A DNA stretch of 64,000 nt from Pararobbsia silviterrae (GTDB taxonomy: Bacteria > Pseudomonadota > Gammaproteobacteria > Burkholderiales > Burkholderiaceae): positions 1 through 64,000 of the forward strand of contig NZ_RBZU01000019.1 in NCBI RefSeq assembly GCF_003628125.1, in the 5' to 3' direction. Below the pieces are notes generated by a model. The model was given only the letters and a program-made list of their open reading frames with translations, did no database searches and was not told the origin of the DNA. The first letter of the stretch is position 1, and each line of letters opens with the position of its first letter. Below, piece after piece: positions 33,935-40,953 of this stretch. A program made the translations under genes and the position numbers.

Positions 33935-34226
33935 CGCGGCGCTCGCCGCGTGTGCATCCGGGCCCGCGATCGCGCCGGCACCAGTGCTCGACGTGAAGGT
34001 CCAAACGGTGGACGTTCCGACGCCGGTCGCATGCGTCGACAAGGTGCCGGACAAGCCGGCTCTCCTGTCCGATCAAGACCTGCTCGCAGGGAGCGGTGCT
34101 CAGGTCGTTGACCAGCTATGGCGCGACCACGTGCAGCGCCGCGACTACGAGGCCGTGCTCGAGCCGATCGTATCGAAATGCGCGGCGATCCCGGTCGCGG
34201 CATCGGCGCCAGCGGCAATACCGTAG
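33903..34226 (+). CDS. Outer-membrane lipoprotein spanin (Rz1-like), 107 aa
   Basis: ATG at 33903 inside the i-spanin gene, overlap of 32 bases. Signal peptide with lipobox LAAC (MKSLLCALLCSAALAAC), then a Pro-rich linker (PAIAPAPVLD). The embedded layout and lipobox are diagnostic for Rz1. Confidence 0.88.
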   Translation: MKSLLCALLCSAALAACASGPAIAPAPVLDVKVQTVDVPTPVACVDKVPDKPALLSDQDLLAGSGAQVVDQLWRDHVQRRDYEAVLEPIVSKCAAIPVAASAPAAIP

Positions 34227-34246
34227 CCCGACCGGAAGCCGGCCGA

Positions 34247-34279
34247 AATGCCCCGCAATTTGCGGGGCATTTTTGTTTG
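34247..34279 (+). terminator. Rho-independent terminator after the lysis cassette
   Basis: AAATGCCCCGCA and TGCGGGGCATTT pair with a short A/T loop, followed by a T-rich run. Ends the late transcription unit. Confidence 0.88.
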
Positions 34280-34355
34280 ACCTGCGCGCCGAAAATGTGC
34301 GTGTGCGCGCCGCGCTGCCGTATCCTCTGGCCTGCACATGCAGGGGTGGAACGAT

Positions 34356-34595
34356 ATGGACGACGCGCTTGAATTCTTCCTCGAACGCGCTGCGATCATG
34401 CAGTACGACGGCGGTAAGGACCTGGCAGACGCAGAATTTGCGGCGCTGAGCCGCACTCGTGTGTACTGCGAGCGTATGGGCATCACGCAGCCCAAGACCG
34501 ACTATTTCGCGCGGTTCCGCCTCTATCGAATCGACTGGTCGGAATCCGAGGGAAGGGGCGTCTACGTGCGCGAGACCGTGGACGGAAAATTCTGA
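34356..34595 (+). CDS. Small hypothetical protein, 79 aa
   Basis: ATG at 34356 with GGTGGAA upstream; 34338 is an alternative. Helical N-terminus (DDALEFFLERAAIMQYDGGK) and aromatic C-terminus. Lies alone between the late terminator and the converging minus-strand genes. No family recognised. Confidence 0.6.
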   Translation: MDDALEFFLERAAIMQYDGGKDLADAEFAALSRTRVYCERMGITQPKTDYFARFRLYRIDWSESEGRGVYVRETVDGKF

Positions 34596-34597
34596 AG

Positions 34598-34825
34598 TTA
34601 GCCCTTGAGCGTTATGGAGCGTCCAGCCGTTCCGCGGTCGCGACCCGCTGACGAGTAGTGATCGACCTCATCGAATCGAAATGTCGCTTCCCTGAGGCGA
34701 CCCTTCACTTTCTTCTGGCATTTCAGAGTGTCGTGCTCGATTTCCAAGATTTTCCAAACCTGCGCCGTGGTCTTATGGCGCACGGAGCGTCCGACAATAA
34801 ACGGTTGAGTGGCAGCGTCCGGCAT
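34598..34825 (-). CDS. Small hypothetical protein, 75 aa
   Basis: ATG at 34825 with GGGGAGA upstream. Beta-rich (HKTTAQVWKILEIEHDTLKC, ATFRFDEVDHYSS), small-barrel look. Converges on the 79-residue gene. Follows the HigBA pair; function unknown. Confidence 0.62.
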   Translation of the reverse strand: MPDAATQPFIVGRSVRHKTTAQVWKILEIEHDTLKCQKKVKGRLREATFRFDEVDHYSSAGRDRGTAGRSITLKG

Positions 34826-34883
34826 TTACATCTCCCCTGATATTTCAGTTTTCGAGAAAAACGCAGCGAGCGCTGTACGCGTG

Positions 34884-35249
34884 TTAAACCGCCTCGCCAA
34901 TCAATACGCTCGCGGGAATATTCAGTCCTTGATGCAAGCGTCGGATCATCGGAAGCGTTAGGTGTCGGCGGCCGTTCAGAATCTCGTACACACGATGCTT
35001 GGGCCCGATATATTCGGCCATGTCTTGTACACCGAGGCCTGCTTGCTCCATCCGGAATCGAATCGCCTCAATTGGATCGGGACGTTCCATCGGGAAGTGC
35101 TCGGCCTCATACCGCTCGACGAGAATAGAGAGGATTTCGAGCTCGTCGCCGTCGGGCGTGCCAACTTCGGGATCCATATCGACGAGCGCGGACACACGTA
35201 CGAGAGTGGCCTCGTAGTCTACTTCGCTATGAAGAGGGCGGATTTCCAT
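34884..35249 (-). CDS. higA: HigA-type antitoxin (XRE helix-turn-helix), 121 aa
   Basis: Residues 60-118 form a helix-turn-helix (IRFRMEQAGLGVQDMAEYIG, VYEILNGRRHLTLPM) of the HigA/XRE class. It lies three bases downstream of the toxin gene, the toxin-first order typical of HigBA. It should bind HigB and repress the operon at the palindrome upstream of higB. Confidence 0.85.
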   Translation of the reverse strand: MEIRPLHSEVDYEATLVRVSALVDMDPEVGTPDGDELEILSILVERYEAEHFPMERPDPIEAIRFRMEQAGLGVQDMAEYIGPKHRVYEILNGRRHLTLPMIRRLHQGLNIPASVLIGEAV

Positions 35250-35252
35250 CTT

Positions 35253-35555
35253 TTACTCCGGTTCAACAGTCGCGGCGTCGATCGCATCATATTCAGCGTG
35301 AGTGCCGATGAATTTGACGTACACAATGCCGACGCGATAAGCGATGGCAACGACCAATCGATAATCGTTACCCTTAATATTGAAGACAACTCGGTTGTTG
35401 CCAACGAAGCTGGCATTCCGATATTGGTCTTTGACGTCCTGCGGCTTCGTCCATCTTGCCCGGGAAGCTTCCTCATACCACGCCATCAGCGCCGGAGCGG
35501 CGTCTTGATTGTTGGCTATGAAAGCGGTCAGGGTTCTTTTGGCTACGATTCGCAT
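35253..35555 (-). CDS. higB: HigB-type toxin (mRNA interferase), 100 aa
   Basis: Starts MRIVAKRTL and contains RNASFVGNNRVVFNIKGNDY, RLVVAIAYRVGIVYVKFIG and GTHAEYDAI, the HigB signature. HigB cleaves mRNA, often on the ribosome. With HigA it forms an addiction pair, fitting a plasmid-like prophage. The start codon lies at the expected transcription start, so the mRNA is probably leaderless. Confidence 0.9.
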   Translation of the reverse strand: MRIVAKRTLTAFIANNQDAAPALMAWYEEASRARWTKPQDVKDQYRNASFVGNNRVVFNIKGNDYRLVVAIAYRVGIVYVKFIGTHAEYDAIDAATVEPE

Positions 35556-35561
35556 AGCCTC

Positions 35562-35589
35562 ACTATAGTCCCATCCTGGGACTTGTCAA
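35562..35589 (-). promoter_or_regulatory. higBA promoter with operator in the spacer
   Basis: On the minus strand TTGACA (35589-35584), 16-base spacer, TATAGT (35567-35562). The palindrome AGTCCCA-TCC-TGGGACT covers 35567-35583, exactly the spacer, as for a self-repressed TA promoter. The distance from the -10 to the ATG is six bases. Confidence 0.85.
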
Positions 35590-35677
35590 ACAAATTCGTT
35601 GGGGAGCCGCTCCAACATGGCTCCAGCATTACTTTACATAATGCAATTTGTTGCTCAGACAGAATCTGATCCGGCAG

Positions 35678-35980
35678 TCAGCCTCTGATCAACTCGGGGC
35701 GCCATTCACGCACGATCGCCTCGAACTGAGATCCATAGCCCAGCGTGTCCGGGTAGCTGTGCGAGCGCGAGGCGAGTCGAAACACCACGCACATGTCATC
35801 GACGATGTCGTCATCAACACCCCACGCGGTCGTCAAATCGTATTTGCCGCACTCCGCGGAATTCCACCACGCGAGCAAAAAGTCAGCGACGCTGCGACTT
35901 TGGCCTGTATTGCCTTGTGCTCGCGATATCAGCCGCTCGAGCGCCGCCTTCTCCGCTGGTTGCAAGTGTTCGGAACGCAT
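35678..35980 (-). CDS. Hypothetical protein, 100 aa
   Basis: ATG at 35980 with AGGGGGA upstream; TTG 36016 is less likely. Contains FLLAWWNSAECGKYDLTTAW, a pattern seen in small plasmid/phage proteins of unknown function. It lies in the same direction as trfA-like and the gene at 36339, and may be part of the plasmid-maintenance operon. Confidence 0.65.
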   Translation of the reverse strand: MRSEHLQPAEKAALERLISRAQGNTGQSRSVADFLLAWWNSAECGKYDLTTAWGVDDDIVDDMCVVFRLASRSHSYPDTLGYGSQFEAIVREWRPELIRG

Positions 35981-36012
35981 CGTTGATCCCCCTATTCCTT
36001 CGAAAGTAAATC

Positions 36013-36339
36013 TCAATGGGCGTTGAGATTTTCTCGAACCATTGCGGCAATACCGTCCAAGTATCTGTCGACAATAGCGCTACGCACTGCACGCGGTGCT
36101 AGCTGACCGATTTCAGGCGGGAAATGAGCGTGTGCCGCGGCCACGTTGATCGCCCTGAGAAGCGTGGGAAGGGATGCTCCAGCGTACCGCGCCTGGAGTT
36201 GATCGGTACGTACAACGTAGCGAACAAGGATTGGGGCCACGAAACCTGTGCTTCCGAGATCCATCGGATCTTTTATTGCACCAAGCTCTTCGAACGACAT
36301 GTGTTTCACTTCTTCGAACGAATATTGCTTGAGTTCCAC
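36013..36339 (-). CDS. Hypothetical protein, 108 aa
   Basis: GTG start at 36339 with GGAGA eight bases upstream. Starts MELKQYSFEEVKHMSFEELG, and is acidic at the N-terminus and helical at the C-terminus. Follows the replication gene by 57 bases. Unknown. Confidence 0.62.
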   Translation of the reverse strand: MELKQYSFEEVKHMSFEELGAIKDPMDLGSTGFVAPILVRYVVRTDQLQARYAGASLPTLLRAINVAAAHAHFPPEIGQLAPRAVRSAIVDRYLDGIAAMVRENLNAH

Positions 36340-36396
36340 GCGATCTCTCCGTTACTTGTGTTGGTGTATGCGCGCGGCCGCGATGGAGTTACCGGG

Positions 36397-37260
36397 TTAA
36401 GCGCTGATCGCGCGCGCTGCTTTTCCGACGTGAACCTTGTCGTCGTCATCGATCTTCCACGAAGCAAGAAACCCGACCGATTGAAGTTCGGTCAAAGCCT
36501 TTTTGAGCGTCACGCGAAAATGCGACAGCGCCTTCGCCTGCGACCCGCATTGCTGGTGGATGAATTTCACCGACACCGCGAACGGAGCTGCGTGGGTGTT
36601 GTAGTAGCTATGTAGCCACTTCGACAGTTCTGACCTGAGCCGCAGCCGCTGCTCGCGCGCGACTCGGCTGTAATCATCGGATGCAAACAGTCGCGCGATC
36701 TCGGGTTCGATGTAGCAAATCCACCGAGTCTGCCCATCCGAGTCCGTCTCGGTGCCGTCCTTCCAGATGAACTTTCGAATCAACGAACCCTGAAAGCCTT
36801 TTCGGTTTCCCTCGAACGCCACCTTGAGCGAGCTTTCCTGCAGCCGCTCAAGGATCTTCACGAGGCGCTCGTACCCTTTGCTCGACGTGTCCCATCCGAG
36901 CGTCTTCAGCATCGCGTATCCGGTGAATTCGACGCGCTCCGACAAAATCGTGTCTCGGGCCAGATGCAGGATCTCAAGAAAGACGTCGGCGTCGTCCTGC
37001 CGCAGCTCCTCGCCTTTGTGCGTGATCGTCGTCGTTCCCGAGCTAGCGATTTGCTTTCCCGGGAAGTATCGATCGCGCGGCGCCGCGGCGCGGTTCACGT
37101 TGAAGAGCGCCGATCGCGCGAGCGAATTCGGCATGCCCCGGACGTTGGACGGCCAGAGCGGGATCTGCGTAGGCTCGTCGGGCTTGGCGACAGCAGCCTT
37201 AGCGCTTCTGGCGAGAGCCGCTGCACCGAGTTGCCTAGTTTTTTCGACGAGATCATTCAT
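36397..37260 (-). CDS. Plasmid replication initiator, TrfA family
   Basis: 287 residues from ATG 37260. TrfA-like hallmarks: GMPNSLARSALFNVN near residue 50, HKGEELRQDDADVFLEILH, and the winged-helix body through LRLRSELSKWLHSYYNTHA. TrfA binds iterons and loads the replicative helicase. Iterons lie just upstream (37307-37731), in keeping with initiator binding and autoregulation. It provides plasmid replication during lysogeny. A longer TTG start at 37296 is less likely. Confidence 0.88.
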   Translation of the reverse strand: MNDLVEKTRQLGAAALARSAKAAVAKPDEPTQIPLWPSNVRGMPNSLARSALFNVNRAAAPRDRYFPGKQIASSGTTTITHKGEELRQDDADVFLEILHLARDTILSERVEFTGYAMLKTLGWDTSSKGYERLVKILERLQESSLKVAFEGNRKGFQGSLIRKFIWKDGTETDSDGQTRWICYIEPEIARLFASDDYSRVAREQRLRLRSELSKWLHSYYNTHAAPFAVSVKFIHQQCGSQAKALSHFRVTLKKALTELQSVGFLASWKIDDDDKVHVGKAARAISA

Positions 37261-37306
37261 GGCGGCCACACTAGCGGTAGTCTGCACGATTCGCAACCCA
37301 CTACCT

Positions 37307-37731
37307 TCGGGTTTCTAGCGATGGTCGTTGCTTTTCGGCCAGAGGCTCGGGTTTCTGGCGATGATCTGAAAAACGGCGTTTGTGCACAACTCTCGGGTGT
37401 CTAACGACGGTCATCCAGTGGATATCTGTCGGGTTTCTGGCGACGTGTTCGGGTGCCTAGCGACGACACCTTCGGGTGTCTAGCGATAGAGGCTCGGGTT
37501 TCTAGCGATCGCATGGACATGAAATTTCCTTTTTATTCAATGAATTACATGGTGTTTTGGAGAGACCTAATCAGTCTTTAATCTTCTTTAATCCACACCA
37601 GACCATCGCTAGAAACCCGATAGTTCGCGATTTCCGGCCCCCGATTTCGTACCGTCGCTAGAAACCCGATAGTGGAAAATCGTCGCTAGAAACCCGTGGC
37701 TACACGTTATGCCCCATCGCTAGAAACCCGT
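37307..37731. repeat. Iteron array of the plasmid origin (7 forward and 4 inverted copies)
   Basis: Sixteen-base unit TCGGGTTTCTAGCGAT with minor variants at 37307, 37347, 37393, 37429, 37449, 37472 and 37494 (forward), and its complement ATCGCTAGAAACCCGA at 37605, 37654, 37682 and 37716. Variable positions are 7 to 10 and the last base. Spacing is 20 to 49 bases. The two groups face each other across an AT-rich segment. This is an iteron-type replication origin. Confidence 0.92.
37510..37604. other. AT-rich core of the origin
   Basis: About 95 bases between the two iteron groups, much richer in A and T than the rest of the window (ATGAAATTTCC, TTTTTATTCAATGAATTACA). It is the likely DNA unwinding element. 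A TTTAATCCACAC at 37586 is only a poor match to a DnaA box. Confidence 0.75.
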
Positions 37732-37912
37732 GCCCCGGTGAGCACTCACTGTCGGTGAACTCGCGCCCGCCTATGGACAGGGGCGCTGCCCACCGCCTGT
37801 CGGCCGTGGACAGCCGCTTCGCGGTCCCTCCCCTGCCCACAGGCTCCCCGCGGCCCGTGCCCTTCGGGCCTGACGCGCCCTGACGGGCTTGCCTTGCGTT
37901 GGGATAAACCAT
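37732..37912. other. GC-rich intergenic region beside the origin
   Basis: About 180 bases with no convincing gene. It is extremely GC-rich, with a TGGACAG repeated near 37773 and 37810 (TGGACAGGGG, TGGACAGCCG) and short inverted repeats. It may carry accessory replication sites; nothing firm can be said. Confidence 0.5.
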
Positions 37913-37944
37913 AAAAAAACCGGGCTGCATTGCTGCTCGCCCGG
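37913..37944 (-). terminator. Terminator of the partition operon
   Basis: Read on the minus strand, CCGGGC and GCCCGG with a 13-base loop are followed by seven T. It lies after the partner gene at 38012. Confidence 0.85.
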
Positions 37945-38011
37945 TGGTCCAGAGTGCTGTGTTACAAGGCTCGGGTTCTGTTTGCCGCCCTGCCCTCCCC
38001 GTGTACTTGCT

Positions 38012-38431
38012 TTACTCGAGTCCGTATTTCTTTTTCAACGCGGCCAGCTTGTCTCGAGTGCCGGCGATGATCACCTCGGACATGGGAATGTCCGTGGCCT
38101 TCCAGAAATCCCGCAGTTCCTCGTGCAGGTCGACGGGGAGACGAGTTTGAAACGGCGTGGTGGCCACCGATCGGCGGCGAGGGATGGGCAACGGATCGTC
38201 CTGCGGCTCGTTTTGCGGCTCCACAGGGGGCTTGGGCGCCCTTTCCCGCGGCTTGGGTGCAGCGACGGCCTCCGAAGCCATAGTGGCGGCCACCTGGTCT
38301 TGTGTGTGCGCGGCTGCCTCGGCAGCGTCGATTGCTGTCAGGGAGGACGGTGTTTCTGCCTCGTCGCTGTTGCCGCCCTTGATAAATTCCATCGGGCTGC
38401 GAAAGCCCTTCCCTCGTGCGGCTGCATTCAT
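38012..38431 (-). CDS. Partition partner protein (ribbon-helix-helix, ParG/ParB-like), 139 aa
   Basis: Disordered, Pro/Ala-rich N-terminal 80 residues, then a C-terminal ribbon-helix-helix (FQTRLPVDLHEELRDFWKAT, DIPMSEVIIAGTRDKL). Overlaps the ParA gene's stop (ATGA). Such proteins bind the centromere and stimulate the ParA ATPase. Confidence 0.8.
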   Translation of the reverse strand: MNAAARGKGFRSPMEFIKGGNSDEAETPSSLTAIDAAEAAAHTQDQVAATMASEAVAAPKPRERAPKPPVEPQNEPQDDPLPIPRRRSVATTPFQTRLPVDLHEELRDFWKATDIPMSEVIIAGTRDKLAALKKKYGLE

Positions 38432-39075
38432 TGTGCGATCTCCAGAGCAAGGGCGCGCATCTCGGCTACGGCCTTGGGGTCAGTGCTGCCGTTGTATTCG
38501 GTCACGGCGCGGCCGTCGCGCGCCGTCAGGCGGAATATCTTGCGCTCGCTGATGAACCCGTCCAGCAGCCGGTATTGGGTCAGGTCTTGAAGGGCTTCGC
38601 GCATTTCCGCCACGTCGGTCGATCGGGCGTTTGTCGGAGCGCGGTTGATCACCACGAGTGCGCGCAAAGTCTTGTTCCAGATCCGCGCGTTTTTGACGTG
38701 GTTGTCCATCTTCGCGAACGTGAAGATGTCGAACTGGCTGGTTTGAGCAGGTGTGACCACCACATCGGCGGCCACCATCGAGGCGCGCATTTCCTCCGCG
38801 TCGTGCCCAGGCGTATCAACCACGATATCGTCGTACTTTGCTTTGAGGGTCGTCAGCTCTTCTGCAATCGTGGCGCCATAGATGCTGACACACGTGATTT
38901 CAGGGGTGATTTTCTCCGTGCGACGTATCTTGTGCCATAGCGATGCCGATCCCTGCCTATCTGCATCGACGAGTAGCACGTCACGTCCCTCGCCCGCCAG
39001 CATTGCGGCATACCCGACGGCCAGCGTGGTTTTACCACTGCCCCCTTTCTCTCCGCCAAACAAGACAACAGCCAT
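38428..39075 (-). CDS. parA: ParA-type partition ATPase
   Basis: 215 residues. Deviant Walker A motif GGEKGGSGKTT at the N-terminus, switch/Walker A' DADRQGSA, Walker B IVVDTPGHD. A short ParA (type Ib) lacking an N-terminal HTH. ATG at 39075; upstream codons are read-through. Paired with the ribbon-helix-helix gene, it segregates the plasmid prophage. Confidence 0.92.
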   Translation of the reverse strand: MAVVLFGGEKGGSGKTTLAVGYAAMLAGEGRDVLLVDADRQGSASLWHKIRRTEKITPEITCVSIYGATIAEELTTLKAKYDDIVVDTPGHDAEEMRASMVAADVVVTPAQTSQFDIFTFAKMDNHVKNARIWNKTLRALVVINRAPTNARSTDVAEMREALQDLTQYRLLDGFISERKIFRLTARDGRAVTEYNGSTDPKAVAEMRALALEIAQ

Positions 39076-39177
39076 GACAAATACCCCGCGCGCTTGATGT
39101 GAATACGCGCAGGGTAGTTGCAATGTGCGTGAAATGCAACGTTCGGTGAATCAAATACTTATGTGTGTGTTTGCGTG

Positions 39178-39224
39178 CGTATAGGTGTATATCAGGCGTG
39201 CTATACGGATATACAGCTATACGG
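39178..39224. repeat. Candidate centromere: CGTATAG/CTATACG repeats
   Basis: CGTATAG at 39178-39184, then CTATACG at 39201-39207 and 39217-39223, the last two being 16 bases apart within GCTATACGG. They lie upstream of parA between it and the YbcO-like gene. Location suggests a parS or the parA operator. Confidence 0.45.
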
Positions 39225-39231
39225 CTATCAA

Positions 39232-39786
39232 CTAGGATTGGCGGAGGGGTTTCGTGGTTGGTGGGGGTTCGTCAATCAAGCTTTTTTGCAGGAGGGCGTG
39301 CTGGGATTCTCGCATGGCTTCTGTGAACCGTGTCTCCACGAACTCAAGTGTCATTCCTTGCGGGCGTGCATGCTGCCTGTCATATACGCAATGGCACCAG
39401 TAGCACGCGTAGCAGCCATATACGTCATCCGCCTTCATACCTCCTGCCTTGCCGTGCTCGCTGCGGTTCGAATGCGCCCACACGACGTTTCCGATCTCCG
39501 TCTTGCACACGCCTGGCAGGCGCAACCGACAATACTCTCCGTTCGCCGATTTCCTGATTTTACTCGTCGGTGCTCGGCGGCTTTTCAGACCCGACCGCGG
39601 TGCGAGTTTGCGATCCGGTGCAATATCGCAAACTGGATAGGAGAGCGCCTCGGGCTTCGTGCGAGCGATCGGCGCCGCGCGTTGCATCTGCTTCGCGCCG
39701 GGCTTGGACTGGAAAGCGGAACGCTTGAGGGGGGTGTTTCGCGATAGCCCCTTTCCAGCAGACTTAAAACTGCTGTTCCAACTCAC
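39232..39786 (-). CDS. YbcO-like (DUF1364) putative nuclease, 184 aa
   Basis: GTG start at 39786 overlapping the previous stop (GTGA). Zinc-binding Cys pattern: EYCRLRLPGVC, then YGCYACYWCHCVYDRQ; His in VWAHSNRS. This resembles the HNH-related YbcO family found in phage recombination regions. It closes the recombination operon. N-terminal 70 residues are basic and extended. Confidence 0.78.
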   Translation of the reverse strand: MSWNSSFKSAGKGLSRNTPLKRSAFQSKPGAKQMQRAAPIARTKPEALSYPVCDIAPDRKLAPRSGLKSRRAPTSKIRKSANGEYCRLRLPGVCKTEIGNVVWAHSNRSEHGKAGGMKADDVYGCYACYWCHCVYDRQHARPQGMTLEFVETRFTEAMRESQHALLQKSLIDEPPPTTKPLRQS

Positions 39787-40394
39787 GCTTTGATGATCCC
39801 GGCGTACGCCAATTCGCGCTGAATCTGGACCTCTAGCATTTCGGCCGATATTTGCGCCGGCGTCATTGTCAACGTGCGATCGCGCATCCAGGCGATCGAT
39901 GCCCGTGCCGCGTCGACCTCGCGCTGCGTGATGGGCATATCTAGTTCGAAATGCTTGGCGAGCTTGCGAAGGCCCGCGGTCTGGTCGTCCCATCCATGAG
40001 TGCGCGCGAGCTTATCGTAGGTAACGCACACGCTCTCGAGCGCAGGCGCGAGCGGATAGAGGTTTCCATCAGGCGCGCGGAAACCTGCGACGCCGTTTCG
40101 CAGTGTTTCGATTTCTCCGGTCGCGACCAGTGTGTCGAGCAACGATTCGACGGGGCCGAACACGGCATCGATGCGCGGTCGCTGTTCCTCGTGCGCGAAG
40201 GGAAGGTTGTTCGCGATCTCCGCCTTCTTGAGCGCATGGGCCTCTGCCTTGTACACCAGGCTCGTGATGTGTGACCGCATGCGCTTCGTCGCTGCCGCTG
40301 CCTCACCCGCGTCTCGGCGCGCGCGCACCGATGCCTTATCGGTGCCGCGACGCTGTGCGCGGCTCAGCTTTGGTTGTGCTTGTGCCGTTTCCAT
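39783..40394 (-). CDS. Hypothetical protein of the recombination operon, 203 aa
   Basis: Helical throughout. Basic N-terminus (LSRAQRRGTDKASVRARRDA), then a region with YPLAPALESVCVTYDKLART and C-terminal ISAEMLEVQIQRELAYAGII. Between SSB and YbcO-like genes, so probably DNA metabolism; unrecognised. Confidence 0.7.
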   Translation of the reverse strand: METAQAQPKLSRAQRRGTDKASVRARRDAGEAAAATKRMRSHITSLVYKAEAHALKKAEIANNLPFAHEEQRPRIDAVFGPVESLLDTLVATGEIETLRNGVAGFRAPDGNLYPLAPALESVCVTYDKLARTHGWDDQTAGLRKLAKHFELDMPITQREVDAARASIAWMRDRTLTMTPAQISAEMLEVQIQRELAYAGIIKA

Positions 40395-40396
40395 GA

Positions 40397-40906
40397 TCAG
40401 TACCGCGCTGCGCCGTCGCGCCGAAGGGGAATGCCGTCGACAGCAGCGGGCCGCATGAACGGGATGTCGTCGTCAGGAATGTCGCCATATCCGCTCGACT
40501 TGGGCTTGCCGCCGCGGGGCGGCGCCGGGTTGTTCGAGCGCTCCTCGCGATCGTCGTTTGCCCCACCGGAGCTTCGAGCGCCCCCGAGCATCTGAAAGCT
40601 ATCGACGCGAAGCTCGGTCGAATAGATGTCCTTGCCGGACTGGTCTTGCCACTTGCGCGTGCGCCACTTGCCTTCGACATACACCTGTTGTCCCTTCTTC
40701 AGGTGCTCGCCGGCGATCTCGCCATAGCGTCCGAACACCTGGCAGCGGATCCATTCGGTGATTTCCTTCTGGTCGCCAGACTGCTTGTCCTTGTAGCGAT
40801 CCGTGACGCCGATTCGAAACGTGGCGATCGCTTCGCCACTCTGCATGTATCGAACCTCGGGATCAGCGCCGAGGTTTCCAATGAATGTGCAGCGATTGAG
40901 GCTCAA
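40397..40906 (-). CDS. ssb: Single-stranded DNA-binding protein
   Basis: 169 residues from a TTG start with GGAG eight bases upstream. OB fold signature: LNRCTFIGNLGADPEVRYMQ, GKWRTRKWQDQSGKDIYSTE. C-terminal part is Gly/Pro/Asp-rich. The usual acidic tip DDDIPF is present but is followed by 19 further residues instead of ending the protein. It lies with recombination genes. Confidence 0.93.
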   Translation of the reverse strand: MSLNRCTFIGNLGADPEVRYMQSGEAIATFRIGVTDRYKDKQSGDQKEITEWIRCQVFGRYGEIAGEHLKKGQQVYVEGKWRTRKWQDQSGKDIYSTELRVDSFQMLGGARSSGGANDDREERSNNPAPPRGGKPKSSGYGDIPDDDIPFMRPAAVDGIPLRRDGAARY

Positions 40907-40953
40907 AACGTTTGCTCCGTGAGAAGCGGGGGAGTGCCCCCGCATGTGTTCAG

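Noticed and set aside
37307-37731. CRISPR array
   Set aside because: Repeats are 16 bases, in two orientations, with irregular spacing, next to a Rep gene: iterons, not CRISPR.
37700-37930. Frame of 76 codons on the minus strand beside the origin
   Set aside because: It overlaps the last iteron and a terminator and is low-complexity Gly/Arg.
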